From contig CAZAQV010000002.1 in NCBI GenBank assembly GCA_964487255.1, positions 257,312 through 321,311 of the forward strand: DNA of 64,000 bases, written 5' to 3'. The stretch comes from CAZAQV01 sp964487255 (GTDB taxonomy: Bacteria > Myxococcota_A > Polyangia > Polyangiales > CAZAQV01). How positions within the stretch are numbered: the first letter of the stretch is position 1; the number at the start of each line of letters is the position of its first letter. Made by a program: the position numbers and the translations under genes. Shown in pieces: positions 15,946-27,341 of this stretch. The notes beneath the pieces were generated by a model. That model saw only the letters and a program-made list of their open reading frames with translations. It did not search any database and was not told where the DNA came from.

Positions 15946-18786
15946 CTAGCTGGGGGGCTCTTCGTCGGGTTGCTCGGGGTCGGGTTTTGACGCTGGACTG
16001 GGTCTCGGTGGGCCCGGCAAGGTCACGTCGAGCAGGACAAACTTGTTGTTCAGCCTCTTGTCGGACGCTTCCTTGATTTCGCCGCCGCGAACCAACGAGC
16101 GAAAACCCCCGAGGCGGGAGTGCTCAAGCACGAAGAACGCGCGCTTGCCCGCGTTTTCTTTGATCCAGCGTTTGATCTCAATGTTGTCGAGCTTTTGAAA
16201 GACGTGGATGCGATTTCCGGCGTAAAAGTTCTCGCCCTTCCAGTTCATCTGCCAGGCGACAAGTGGTTCGCTCGCGTCCTTGCGCTGCTCGTAGTAGCGC
16301 TTGACGAGTTCACGTTGTCCCCAGTGCGGCGACAGGTCGGGGATGTAAACGTTGAGCGCCCAGGCGGAAAACGCCAGGCTTAAACCGAGCAGCGCCCCAA
16401 GCGCGAGTCGCCCGCGCCGCCACATCGCGCATGCCACAAGCACCAACACAACGGTGACCGCGAGCCCCCAGAGCACCGCGCGGTAGTCGAACTGCACGGG
16501 CCAGGGGCGCTCGTAGTTGTAGACAAATAAGTGGATGAGGCGTTCTTGGCCGTCGGGACGCGCGTCCGTGAACCACGACAGGTCACGCGCAACGATCGCG
16601 ACGAGAGCTGCTGCCGTGGCAAAAAACAACAAGCGAAAAGCGAGCAGAGCAGGCGCCTGCTGCGGCGGCTGACCGGCTTCATCGTCCTCGTAGAGCATGC
16701 GATCGAGCCACCAAGCGCTGGCCGCAAACACGACCGTGAGCGCGACAAAAAGCCCGATGACCCAAGTCGGCTCGGTATTCTCGAAAATCCACAGATGTCG
16801 CGTCTCCGCCGTCACTTCTTCAGGAATCACCCCGCGTAAGTTTCCGCGCCACGCCCCAAAGCCGAGCGCTGCGCAAATCGCGGAAAGTCCAGCCAGCAGC
16901 ATCGATATCTTGCCTAGGTTGCGAACCGGTCCTGCTGCTGCACCGTCATTCAAGGAGCTGGGATACGCGCGGGCTAGGCCGATCGCGACGAGCATTGCCG
17001 CCGGTGGGACCGCCGGGAAGATGTAGTGATGGAACTTGGTGATCATCGCGCTGAAGAGCACAAAGGCCGCGGTGAACCACAGTCCAAGCAGCATCGCAAT
17101 CTCGAACTGATCTGCCACTGGCGCATCGCCGGTCAGTGCCGCGGTGCCTTGCTCGTCGAGCAGAAGAGCTCGGTCGTCGCGGGAACGGAACCACAGAAAC
17201 GCGGCCAAGGCGACTGGAACAAAGCCAAACCAAGGGAACATCCCCACGCCCATCTGTTCGATGAAGTATTGGATGCTGCCCTTGTCCCCATGGACACCCG
17301 AAGCCAAACGATTGATATGGTCGTGAATCAGCAAGCGATCGGTGAAGGGAGGCCCATGGCGAATGTACATCGCCAAATACCAAGGCATGCCCACGCACAG
17401 GACGGTCAAGATACCGCGCGCAACATGGAAGTGGCCATCGACCAGGAGCTCCCAGCGCCTCGAACCGATGAGAAAGAGCAGCGCGACCAGACCAGGAAGC
17501 GCAAAGCCAGGAATGCCCTTGCCCATAAACGCAAACCCGCAAAACACGTAGAAGCCGTGCATCCAGAGCGAGCGTCGACGGTCTTCCTTGCACAAGCGCC
17601 AGACCAACACGCCCAGAAGAACGAGCCACATGCTGCCTTGGACGGCCGGTTGGAAGAGCCAGTCGCGCGCATACGGAAGGCGGTCGGAGGGAGTGGGATT
17701 GCCCTCGACCTGTCCATTGCCGGCAGACCCGAACACGAAACTATCGCCATGCGAGGAGAAGCCGAACGCCCCGTCCGGACCCATGCCAGAGAAAAACGTG
17801 AAGTTGCGCGAAATCAAGTACAGCGCCTGCGGCAAGACGACAGCCACGAGTGCCGCGATCACCAGCCCGTTGCCGGAAAACTGCCAACGAAAAAAACGCC
17901 GCGGTCTGCTGAGCGCGTCTGGGTCACTGCGCAGCGCCACGATGAAGCAGCAAATGGCCATGGTCATGTTGGCCACAAAGGGCATGTCGGTGATCGCCTG
18001 GTGCGCGATCATGAAGAAATGCGGCATCGTGCCCAGAACGAGCACACCCAAGAATGCAGCATGTTTCGAGAACGTCTCCCTCAAAGCGAGGTAGACGAGC
18101 GTAAGCGCACCAAAGGCCATCAGCACGATGGGCAGGCGAATCGCCCACTCCGGCTCGGGAGGGTTCGCGCCTGGAAGGTAGTCGACCCCAAGCGCACTCA
18201 TGCTGATCGCTTCACTCCAAAAGATGAGGATCGGCTTCGACCAGAACCAGTGGTCCTGACACCACCAGAGCGAAATCCAGTCGTCTCGGGCCAAGATTTC
18301 ACGAGCAACTTCGCCGTAGTGCGTCTCCCAGGGGTCCCAAAGTCCGAAGGCGCCGAGCGACGGCAAATAGACGAACCCAAGAATGGCGAGCGCCAAGAGG
18401 CCTGGGTTGGACCAGCCTGCCGGCAGAAGGGCCAAAAGCGCGAGTACGATGACGTATGGCAGCGTCGGGTAACCTCCCAGCAACGCACCGGCGACGAGGA
18501 TGCCGAACGCGAGCGAAAGCGCGGGCCCTGGACGCTGCCACCACTTGGCGGCGGTTTTGCCCGTCCAAGCGACCTCGCCAGCAGAATCGTCTGCGGAACC
18601 AACCAGCCCAAGCGCCATGAGCAGACCTGCGATCGCCATCGCGAGGGCGACTGCACCGAAGAGCACACCCCGGGGAAGCCGCTCGCTGTGGGCCATCATC
18701 AGCAAGGTGAGCAGGACCCCAAGGGCCGCGACGAAGGCCCCGGTCCAGCATTGCTTCTTTGAAGGCTTCGCGATTGGTGTGCTCAC
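15946..18786 (-). CDS. Large polytopic glycosyltransferase (ArnT/PMT-like, GT-C)
   Basis: 946 residues from GTG 18786. About a dozen or more hydrophobic helices. The first outside loop has the GT-C acidic motif region (GLWDPWETHYGEVAREIL) and then RDDWISLWWCQDHWFWSKPILIFW, as in ArnT/PMT_2 enzymes that move a sugar from a polyprenyl phosphate to lipid A or protein. The C-terminal outside domain (ENFYAGNRIHVFQKLDNIE, FFVLEHSRLGGFRSLV) resembles that of ArnT-like enzymes. It is longer than the usual 550 residues because of extra helices. The antisense frame is open for 578 codons but is a shadow. The promoter is unusually clear (see 18796-18823). Confidence 0.85.
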   Translation of the reverse strand: MSTPIAKPSKKQCWTGAFVAALGVLLTLLMMAHSERLPRGVLFGAVALAMAIAGLLMALGLVGSADDSAGEVAWTGKTAAKWWQRPGPALSLAFGILVAGALLGGYPTLPYVIVLALLALLPAGWSNPGLLALAILGFVYLPSLGAFGLWDPWETHYGEVAREILARDDWISLWWCQDHWFWSKPILIFWSEAISMSALGVDYLPGANPPEPEWAIRLPIVLMAFGALTLVYLALRETFSKHAAFLGVLVLGTMPHFFMIAHQAITDMPFVANMTMAICCFIVALRSDPDALSRPRRFFRWQFSGNGLVIAALVAVVLPQALYLISRNFTFFSGMGPDGAFGFSSHGDSFVFGSAGNGQVEGNPTPSDRLPYARDWLFQPAVQGSMWLVLLGVLVWRLCKEDRRRSLWMHGFYVFCGFAFMGKGIPGFALPGLVALLFLIGSRRWELLVDGHFHVARGILTVLCVGMPWYLAMYIRHGPPFTDRLLIHDHINRLASGVHGDKGSIQYFIEQMGVGMFPWFGFVPVALAAFLWFRSRDDRALLLDEQGTAALTGDAPVADQFEIAMLLGLWFTAAFVLFSAMITKFHHYIFPAVPPAAMLVAIGLARAYPSSLNDGAAAGPVRNLGKISMLLAGLSAICAALGFGAWRGNLRGVIPEEVTAETRHLWIFENTEPTWVIGLFVALTVVFAASAWWLDRMLYEDDEAGQPPQQAPALLAFRLLFFATAAALVAIVARDLSWFTDARPDGQERLIHLFVYNYERPWPVQFDYRAVLWGLAVTVVLVLVACAMWRRGRLALGALLGLSLAFSAWALNVYIPDLSPHWGQRELVKRYYEQRKDASEPLVAWQMNWKGENFYAGNRIHVFQKLDNIEIKRWIKENAGKRAFFVLEHSRLGGFRSLVRGGEIKEASDKRLNNKFVLLDVTLPGPPRPSPASKPDPEQPDEEPPS

Positions 18787-18795
18787 AGCCCCGGC

Positions 18796-18823
18796 ACCAT
18801 AGCCGCGGCAGCCGTATGGTCAA
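18796..18823 (-). promoter_or_regulatory. Sigma70-like promoter, 9 nt before GTG start
   Basis: On the minus strand: -35 TTGACC, 16-bp spacer, -10 TATGGT, then 9 nt to the GTG of the glycosyltransferase. No room for a Shine-Dalgarno, so the transcript is probably leaderless. This is one of the best promoters in the window. Confidence 0.7.
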
Positions 18824-19194
18824 AATCCAATTTCGACCGGCGAATCTTCAGGCAATTCAACGCTCTTTTCCGCTCTTCGCGTCGCCCCTTGAAGCCAGAG
18901 CGTGGCCTCGATCCGGTAGCTGCCCGGGGTCAGGGAAAGCGTTTCGCGGTGGCTCTCGTCCCCGGCCAGCTGAACCTCGATCCCTCGGCAGACAGCCTCA
19001 TCCCGAAGCACCTTGAGCCGTAGGCGCTCGGCCCCAGTCGGCAAAACGAAGTGCAGCTCTACCTCGCGCTTGATGAGCCGCGGCCCGATCAGCAGCAGAC
19101 CCACCACAATCAGCAATAAAGGTACGCGCTTACGAAGCCAGGGACGCCACCTGGAAGGCTCTGATTCGCTGGGTTGGAGATCACCGGTTAACAT
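18820..19194 (-). CDS. Small membrane-anchored protein with beta-rich outer domain
   Basis: 124 residues from ATG 19194. A basic cytosolic head (WRPWLRKR) and one hydrophobic helix (VPLLLIVVGLLLIGP) are followed by a domain of about 80 residues that looks all-beta (VELHFVLPTGAERLRLKVLRD, LTPGSYRIEATLWLQG), like a small Ig-like or carboxypeptidase-regulatory-type fold. A longer ORF from 19239 adds only a non-hydrophobic leader and is less likely. It lies directly upstream of the ArnT-like gene on the same strand and divergent from relA/spoT. Function unknown. Confidence 0.65.
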   Translation of the reverse strand: MLTGDLQPSESEPSRWRPWLRKRVPLLLIVVGLLLIGPRLIKREVELHFVLPTGAERLRLKVLRDEAVCRGIEVQLAGDESHRETLSLTPGSYRIEATLWLQGATRRAEKSVELPEDSPVEIGF

Positions 19195-19278
19195 GTCGCA
19201 ATCTTGTCGCCCCCATACCCCGGTGTTAGATTTAAACAAGCAAGCGAGGGTGAGAAGTCACTCTCGTAGCTCGCTTAG

Positions 19279-21435
<2,157 letters not shown>

Positions 21436-21451
21436 CCAAGCACGCCTTCAG

Positions 21452-22579
21452 CTAGCCCGGCGGGGTGCTTTCGCGGGCGGGTGGGCGAATCGTAAACCCG
21501 GCTTCTTCGAACACGAGACGAAAGGGAGAGTCGGGTTGGCGAAGGCGCGCGGCGGTGCCCGCGAAGGCGTCTTCCATGATCACGCGGCGCGCCGCGAAGT
21601 TCATCGGGCTGTAGAGGTGCAGCTTCGTCTCGCGTGCGTCCGGTTCGAGCAAGATCAAGCGCACATTGGGGTTCTCTCCCCGAAAGCGGTCGAGCAGGGC
21701 GCGAAAGCGACCTTCGCTGCGCATGCGAGCGGACTGCGATGCCACCCACAAAAGACCCTTGTCGCGAAGCCGCTTTTGGGTGCCATGCCCGGTTGGGATG
21801 GAGGCGGCCTCAGGGTCGCTCTCGATCGGTACAACCGGGTTGATCACGATGATGAGATCGCACCCTTCGGCGAGTGCAATGTCAGCATGTCCCACCTCTC
21901 CTATACCCGCATCCACGTAGTCGCGCCCCCCGATACGCACCGGCGCGAAAACGGGCGGGAACGCGGCCGCCGCCGCTACCGCAGAGGGAACGTCCGCACC
22001 GTCAAAACCCTCCGAGCCAAACACCGTCCGCTTACCGGCGTCGAGGTCGTGCGCGACCACGCGCAGCTTCCGCGGCAGCTCGGAGAAGCGCTCAGCGATA
22101 CGCCGGCGTCGACAGAAGTCTTCGAGGAAGCTCACGTAGGCATTCATGGTGAACACGCCCGCAGGCAGCGAGTCGAAGAAGCGCTCTAACTCGGTCCACA
22201 GGTCGATTCCCAGAGGTTTCGTGACAGCGGATGCCATCAATCGGCGCGCTGCGCCCGTCAGCGACTTGCGCACCCGCCGAAACTCCGAGCGATCGAGCCG
22301 CAAGAGGTGCGTACGCTGCAAGGCGAAAAAATCGTCGGCCGGGTTGAGAAGAGCTCGATAAAGCCGCCCCGCGGAGTAACCACCCGCAAGCGCAAGTGAA
22401 ACCGTGGCACCCGCGGAGGCCCCAACGTACACATCGAGCTTGGCCGCATCGAAATCCTCGATCGCCTCTTCAAAAGCGGCCAGACACCCAACCTGGTAGA
22501 TCGCGCCGGTGATCGCACCGCCCGTTAGGCAAAGTCCAATCTTGGGCTTCTCACTTGTATCCGCTGGTCTCGGGGTCAT
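21452..22579 (-). CDS. Patatin-like phospholipase
   Basis: 375 residues. Patatin signatures: oxyanion-type GLCLTGGAITGAIYQVG, nucleophile elbow YVGASAGATVS (Ser in GxSxG) and the catalytic Asp in YVDAGIGEVGH (DG/A motif). It is expected to hydrolyse acyl chains from phospholipids. No signal peptide. The start ATG overlaps the stop of the CPBP gene (ATGA), so both are translated from one mRNA. The Ser-Asp dyad is complete. Confidence 0.92.
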   Translation of the reverse strand: MTPRPADTSEKPKIGLCLTGGAITGAIYQVGCLAAFEEAIEDFDAAKLDVYVGASAGATVSLALAGGYSAGRLYRALLNPADDFFALQRTHLLRLDRSEFRRVRKSLTGAARRLMASAVTKPLGIDLWTELERFFDSLPAGVFTMNAYVSFLEDFCRRRRIAERFSELPRKLRVVAHDLDAGKRTVFGSEGFDGADVPSAVAAAAAFPPVFAPVRIGGRDYVDAGIGEVGHADIALAEGCDLIIVINPVVPIESDPEAASIPTGHGTQKRLRDKGLLWVASQSARMRSEGRFRALLDRFRGENPNVRLILLEPDARETKLHLYSPMNFAARRVIMEDAFAGTAARLRQPDSPFRLVFEEAGFTIRPPARESTPPG

Positions 22580-23427
22580 ACCAAATCACTCGTCTCGCTC
22601 GGCCCACGAGCGTCGTTCTGCCCACTAACACGGCCACGAAAAATAAAAAACAGAACAAGCCCTCCGACCAGCAGTCCCACGAGCCAAAGTTGGGTTGGCA
22701 TGTCCGAGGACTCCTCGAGCAAATTGAATCCAGCGATCGGAACCCAATCGGGTCGCACCAAAAACGGTGTCAAGTTGACCCCCATGTGAAAGGCGATGGC
22801 GGCGGAAAACCCTACACGGAGATAGAGCCATCCGAGCACGACGCCAGCGAACGTTGCAGCCACAATCGCATGCGGCATGAAGTGAGCGAGTCCAAACACC
22901 AGTGCGGAGACCGCCACCGCGGTGCCCTCGCCGAAATGCGTGAGCAAGCGAGATAAGATGGTTCGGCGGTAGAGCCATTCTTCGCAAATCGGTACGACGC
23001 ACCCGATGCCCACGGTTGCAACCAGGCTCTTGATCACACCCGTGGGATAAACGAGTTCGTACATCAGTGTAAGCTGCTTTTTGGCGAGTGGAAAATACTC
23101 TTGAACCACCCCTCCGAGCGCCGAGAGTGGAAACTGAAGCGACACGCCAGCCAAAAGCGAAGCGACCACGAGCGTGCGATGAGCGCGCGTCGGTATCTCG
23201 ACAGGGGCTCTTCGCTCCGCGGGCCAAAACCGTCTCGCAGCCAAAACTGCGAACGCGATTCCGACAGCCTGCGCAATCACCATCGGTAGTGCGAGACCCG
23301 CACCCGTCAACAAGCGGGCCAAGACGGCTTGCAGCGGCAAGGTCACGACCAGGGACAAAAAGATGATAGCCAGCAGAAAGGTCAAAGCTGGGGCTTTGTG
23401 TGCAAAAGCTACGATGGTGACCAGCAT
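22576..23427 (-). CDS. CPBP family intramembrane glutamic endopeptidase
   Basis: 283 residues from ATG 23427; a longer frame would run over the divergent gene's promoter and is rejected. Several membrane helices. Motif 1 is CEEWLYRRTIL (EExxxR), motif 2 FGLAHFMPHA (FxxxH) and motif 3 FHMGVNLTPF (HxxxN), the three signatures of CPBP (CAAX-processing-like) proteases. The substrate is unknown; some family members act in self-immunity or protein secretion. ATGA overlap with the patatin gene suggests one lipid- or membrane-related unit. Confidence 0.9.
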   Translation of the reverse strand: MLVTIVAFAHKAPALTFLLAIIFLSLVVTLPLQAVLARLLTGAGLALPMVIAQAVGIAFAVLAARRFWPAERRAPVEIPTRAHRTLVVASLLAGVSLQFPLSALGGVVQEYFPLAKKQLTLMYELVYPTGVIKSLVATVGIGCVVPICEEWLYRRTILSRLLTHFGEGTAVAVSALVFGLAHFMPHAIVAATFAGVVLGWLYLRVGFSAAIAFHMGVNLTPFLVRPDWVPIAGFNLLEESSDMPTQLWLVGLLVGGLVLFFIFRGRVSGQNDARGPSETSDLV

Positions 23428-23444
23428 AGCGCGATTGCACGCTG

Positions 23445-23454
23445 AGACTAGGCT
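23445..23454. promoter_or_regulatory. Overlapping back-to-back -10 boxes of divergent genes
   Basis: The ten bases AGACTAGGCT contain TAGGCT for the rightward TPR lipoprotein and, on the other strand, TAGTCT for the leftward CPBP-patatin operon. The two boxes share two bases, so the two promoters should exclude each other. -35 boxes are not clear. Confidence 0.4.
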
Positions 23455-23484
23455 CCGCCCTGCATCCGCGTTATGGTCCCCCCT

Positions 23485-25698
23485 ATGCTTCGCCATCTCG
23501 GACGCAGCTCGTTCTGTTGCGCACTCACACTCGTAGTCGGCGCCATCGCCGTCGCATGTGGCGGTGCCAGACCGGGCGATCACACGCACCAAGGCCCGCC
23601 TCTTGACGATGCGGACTACCCGACGGTCTACCGCGCATATTTTGAAAGCCCGCCAGACAGCGAGGGCCGCATGGCACTACGCGAACGGTTGGTGGCCTAT
23701 CAACTCAAACACGCGGGGAACATCGCAGAACTCGAGTACACCGAACTCCTGGAGCTATTTGCGGAGCTGATGTCACTTCACGGCCCGCAAGACTTCGTTT
23801 CCGGCGGTCCGTCACATCAACTTCGCCCGCTACTTGAGCGCGTCATCGAGCTCGCCACACCCCGCGGGGACCAGGGCCCAGTGCTCGCGGCCTCCCTCAT
23901 CATGGCAACCTGGGATGAGGAAGAAGACCGAGAGCCATCAAAGGCGGCCGCGCTCCACCAGCGCGTGAAGACCTACGCGACCGATTCGCGTCGGATGATT
24001 CGCTCGCCGCTTGAACGCTATACCCGGCTCATTGCCGTGTGGGAACGGCACGCCGCTCTAAGTCCAGCGCCGTCCGTTCTGGATGCGCTCGCTGCGCTTC
24101 ACCTGACACGCCGCCGCGCACTGCTCGCGGCCAGTAAAGACCCTGAACGACAGCTCGGACATCGTGACATGTTCGCGGTTCCGGGCATTATTCAACAGGC
24201 GCCCCTCGCCGTGGCCGCAACCCATCTCCGCTATGGCGATATTCAGACAGCGCTCAAGAACGTTCGTGCAATGGACAATCTTGGCGGCCACGAAGAACGT
24301 CTGACCGAACTTCTGAAAGCCGCCCAAACCCAGCCCGAGGCGCTGCTCGAACTCGCTGGCTCATATGCCGGCGCCGATCCTCGCACAACCCGTGGCCTTT
24401 GCCGTGTGGGCACACGTCGGCACCCGAAAGACACCCGCTTCCCGCTCTGCCTCGCTCAAATTTCAGCAAAACATGGAGAAATGGACGTCTCGTCCGCATG
24501 GTATGCCGAAGCGATCGAGCGCGACCCAGACAATCGCGAGATCTACGACGAGGCCATTCAGGTGCTCCGCGTGTTCCTCGAACGGGCTCCGGCTGACATG
24601 GACCCTCGCACCACGCGCGCACTGACCAAAGAGGCAGACCAAATCTTTAGTGAGCGACACCGTCGCTGGCCCAAACAAGTGGACACCGAACACGACCGAC
24701 TTTTCTTGGCCGTGGGCCTCATGGAGATGAACGCCGGCAATATCAAAGAGGCGCGCAAACGTTTTGAGCAAGCCCTCAAGATCAACGAGACCTCGTCCGT
24801 GCACGAACAGTTGGGTCGGCTCGACGAAGCGAGCGATGACGAGCAGTCTGCGATTAACCATTACGAAAAAGCGATCGAGTTACAGGCCGACAAGTCCTCC
24901 CTGCAAGCCAAGTTGCAGCTTCAGAGCCACTACGCGCGCCTCGGCGACGCGCACCGAATGGCTGGGCATCAAGCAGAGGCTGCTGCGTCATACCAAAAGG
25001 GGCTCGACTTGCTTAAGGGGCTCGATAGCGAAGTCAACGCTCTTGGGAAAGTCGAGCTGCTCGTTCGACGGGGCGTATTGGAGAGCTGGCTTGGAAAGAC
25101 CGACGACTCATTCAAGACGTTCAACGCAGCCATGAAAGAGTCGGAGTTGCTTCGCTCGGCGATGAGCGGCAGCGATTTCTCCGCGAGCTCGGCATTGCAG
25201 CAAGTCTACGCGCGTATTCTCTCGCACCTCGTGGTCGCGCCGAAACCTGCACCCGCGCTCGCCAATGAAGCTTTCTTGGCCACACAACGACAGCTGAACA
25301 TGGACCCAGAATGGAAAGTCTACTTTGCCCTTTGGGTCAAGCTCGTCGCCGCACGCGCAAACGCCGACGTCAACCGCGAGGTCGAACTCGTGCTGGGTCA
25401 GTTCGAGGGGCGCGACGCCTGGTACGGTTGGCTCGCTCGCTTCGGGCTCGGCAATGCGACCTACAAGCAGCTTCTGGACGAGGCCAAGAACATCGGACAG
25501 CGAGCTGAAGCACACTTTTACGAGGCGGCCCGGCTGGTCGGGCAAAAGGACACGGCCGCGGCGAAGACGCTTTATCAAAAGACGCTCGAAACAGGCATGG
25601 TCAACTTCTACGAGTTCACGATGAGCCGCGAGCTCCTACACCAACCAGCTGCATCAAACGAAACGTCCGCGCAGGCGACGGGCGCTCAGAACGAGTAG
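23485..25698 (+). CDS. TPR-repeat lipoprotein
   Basis: 737 residues from ATG 23485; an upstream ATG (23473) adds only four residues. A lipoprotein signal ends at AVAC (Cys25). The mature protein is a long helical solenoid. TPR-like repeats are clearest at about 310-360 (FPLCLAQISAKHGEMDVSSAWYAEAIERDPDN) and 410-480 (LAVGLMEMNAGNIKEARKRFEQALKINE). No catalytic motif is seen. Family known only as TPR; such lipoproteins scaffold envelope complexes. It meets the next gene tail to tail with a 13-nt overlap. Confidence 0.85.
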   Translation: MLRHLGRSSFCCALTLVVGAIAVACGGARPGDHTHQGPPLDDADYPTVYRAYFESPPDSEGRMALRERLVAYQLKHAGNIAELEYTELLELFAELMSLHGPQDFVSGGPSHQLRPLLERVIELATPRGDQGPVLAASLIMATWDEEEDREPSKAAALHQRVKTYATDSRRMIRSPLERYTRLIAVWERHAALSPAPSVLDALAALHLTRRRALLAASKDPERQLGHRDMFAVPGIIQQAPLAVAATHLRYGDIQTALKNVRAMDNLGGHEERLTELLKAAQTQPEALLELAGSYAGADPRTTRGLCRVGTRRHPKDTRFPLCLAQISAKHGEMDVSSAWYAEAIERDPDNREIYDEAIQVLRVFLERAPADMDPRTTRALTKEADQIFSERHRRWPKQVDTEHDRLFLAVGLMEMNAGNIKEARKRFEQALKINETSSVHEQLGRLDEASDDEQSAINHYEKAIELQADKSSLQAKLQLQSHYARLGDAHRMAGHQAEAAASYQKGLDLLKGLDSEVNALGKVELLVRRGVLESWLGKTDDSFKTFNAAMKESELLRSAMSGSDFSASSALQQVYARILSHLVVAPKPAPALANEAFLATQRQLNMDPEWKVYFALWVKLVAARANADVNREVELVLGQFEGRDAWYGWLARFGLGNATYKQLLDEAKNIGQRAEAHFYEAARLVGQKDTAAAKTLYQKTLETGMVNFYEFTMSRELLHQPAASNETSAQATGAQNE

Positions 25699-26759
25699 CG
25701 AAGTCGCACGTGACCACCAAGCGTGAGCGCGTCAGCGCCTGAGATCCACCCAAACTCCAACACCCCGACATCGATGCCAACGTTCTTTGTGACAGCCCAA
25801 AAAAGAGCCGGGCTGGCCCGCAACAGAAACGCGGGATCGCGGCTTCCGGAAAACGAGAAGTAGGCTCCGACCTCAAGAGATGCGCCGACACGCAAGTTGG
25901 CGCTATCGAGCAGTAGCGGCAAGAAGGCTGCGCCGACACTCAGCTCAAGTGCGCTGGCTGCGCCCCACATGAGGCCAGCGTTGGCGTGCACCGAAAAGCC
26001 ATCGACCAACCGGTAGCGCCCCTGAGCAACTGGGCCGATGAGCACGCCACCATCGCCGGCTGAGCTGAGCAGCGGCCTTAGGGCGAGTCCTGCGCCAAGC
26101 GAAAGCGGACCAACTTCCGACAACACGGACGGCTCAGCGGCCTGTGGCTGTGCGTCCTCGGGCGGGTCCTGTGGGTCGGGCGGTTCTGTGTTGGACGCTG
26201 CCGGCTCCTCGGTCTCGGTCGGTGGCTGCCCAGAGCCATCCTTGGACCAGACCCCTTCTCCAGCACTGATCGCACGGGTCAACTCGACGCCTTCGGCACC
26301 CAGGCCCTCATCGCGCAAAGCGAGCGGAATAACGGCTCTCACGGCATCGCCCAGGCGGGTGTGGTAGGCCTCGAATCGCGCCGTGTCGTAGCGTTCGTGC
26401 TCAACACTTTCAACACGAAGCTCAACGACCACGCGCTCCTCACCCGCCGCGTTGATCTTGGCGGCGACAAGAAACTGCGAGCCATGGATTTCCGCGATGG
26501 TGCGGGCTTCAGCCTCGGTTTCGGGCTGCGGAGGCGGTGCTTGATCGGCAGGCACTTGCTCGCCCACGGCGATCTTCTCGCTCTTCTTCACGGCATCATT
26601 GAGGTGATCCTCAAGCTCATCTGCAAGCGCCGCTGCCGTCCCTTGGGCCGAAACGCGCAACACGACGACGCGGTCTTTGGGTACATGGTCTTGCGCTGCC
26701 GCCTCGCTTGCGAGCGAAGCCACAAGTCCCACAACCGCAAGAGCAAACCCGTAACGCAT
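25686..26759 (-). CDS. Outer-membrane beta-barrel-like protein with N-terminal periplasmic domain
   Basis: 357 residues from ATG 26759. Signal peptide with cleavage near SEAAAQ. Residues about 25-160 form an alpha/beta domain (VVVLRVSAQGTAAALADELE, GSQFLVAAKINAAGEERVVVEL) of the kind that precedes barrels in this group. A Pro/Glu/Thr linker is followed by alternating hydrophobic strands ending LRYSF, the terminal Phe typical for BAM-inserted barrels. The ATG overlaps the stop of the VOC gene (TGATG), so translation is coupled. Function unknown. Confidence 0.78.
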   Translation of the reverse strand: MRYGFALAVVGLVASLASEAAAQDHVPKDRVVVLRVSAQGTAAALADELEDHLNDAVKKSEKIAVGEQVPADQAPPPQPETEAEARTIAEIHGSQFLVAAKINAAGEERVVVELRVESVEHERYDTARFEAYHTRLGDAVRAVIPLALRDEGLGAEGVELTRAISAGEGVWSKDGSGQPPTETEEPAASNTEPPDPQDPPEDAQPQAAEPSVLSEVGPLSLGAGLALRPLLSSAGDGGVLIGPVAQGRYRLVDGFSVHANAGLMWGAASALELSVGAAFLPLLLDSANLRVGASLEVGAYFSFSGSRDPAFLLRASPALFWAVTKNVGIDVGVLEFGWISGADALTLGGHVRLRYSF

Positions 26760-27229
26760 CAAGACTGGACTAGCATTTCTGAGGGCGCCTGCACCAGCTC
26801 GATGAGTACGCCACGCCCGCCCTCGGGAAATTCTTCGTTTCCTTTGGGATGAATGAAACATACGTCGTGACCGGACGCGCCCTTTCGCACGCCTCCAGGC
26901 GTGAAGCGAACACCACGCGCGCTGAGCCACTCGACCGCAGCTTTGAGGTCGTCGACCCAAAGACCAATATGGTTGAGCGCCGGCTGATGAACCTTGGGTC
27001 GCCCATCCGGATCGATGGGCTCCATCAGGTCGATCTCGACCGCCGCCCTGCCTTCGCCAACCACCGCAATATCTTCATTCACGTTCTCGCGCTCGCTTCT
27101 GAAGTTACCCTCAACCCGTAGCCCGAGCAGCTCGACCCAGAGTCGACGCAGGTCCGACTTATCGGGTGAACCCAGCGCGATTTGTTGAAGGCCAAGAATC
27201 GAAAACGGGCGCTCATCGGGGACGGACAT
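26759..27229 (-). CDS. VOC family protein, methylmalonyl-CoA epimerase-like
   Basis: 156 residues from ATG 27229. Two vicinal-oxygen-chelate modules: FSILGLQQIALGSPD then LNHIGLWVDDLKAAVEWL. Likely metal ligands are His of LNHIGL, Glu of VEIDLM and the second-module Glu of GVLIELVQAP; where a typical enzyme has the first His there is Gln (LQQIAL), which occurs in some epimerases. GVLIELVQ resembles the end of methylmalonyl-CoA epimerase. The specific activity is uncertain. First gene of an operon with the barrel protein. Confidence 0.8.
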   Translation of the reverse strand: MSVPDERPFSILGLQQIALGSPDKSDLRRLWVELLGLRVEGNFRSERENVNEDIAVVGEGRAAVEIDLMEPIDPDGRPKVHQPALNHIGLWVDDLKAAVEWLSARGVRFTPGGVRKGASGHDVCFIHPKGNEEFPEGGRGVLIELVQAPSEMLVQS

Positions 27230-27237
27230 CGCAAAAG

Positions 27238-27243
27238 AGCATA
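27238..27243 (-). promoter_or_regulatory. -10 box (TATGCT) 8 nt before VOC gene ATG
   Basis: TATGCT on the minus strand with an 8-nt gap to ATG 27229 and no Shine-Dalgarno; the same box and gap occur before 29347 and 63537. Confidence 0.5.
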
Positions 27244-27341
27244 CCAGCTCACCCGCCACTTTCATCGTCGGGCGATCCTCCTGGCGCACTTCGAATCAGC
27301 CGGTGATTGAAACGACGCCCCAGTTGAGGCACTTTGGCACC

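Noticed and set aside
17026..18762. 578-codon rightward ORF
   Set aside because: It is fully antisense to the membrane glycosyltransferase. Its translation is charged and low in hydrophobic segments, as expected from the complement of transmembrane-helix codons.
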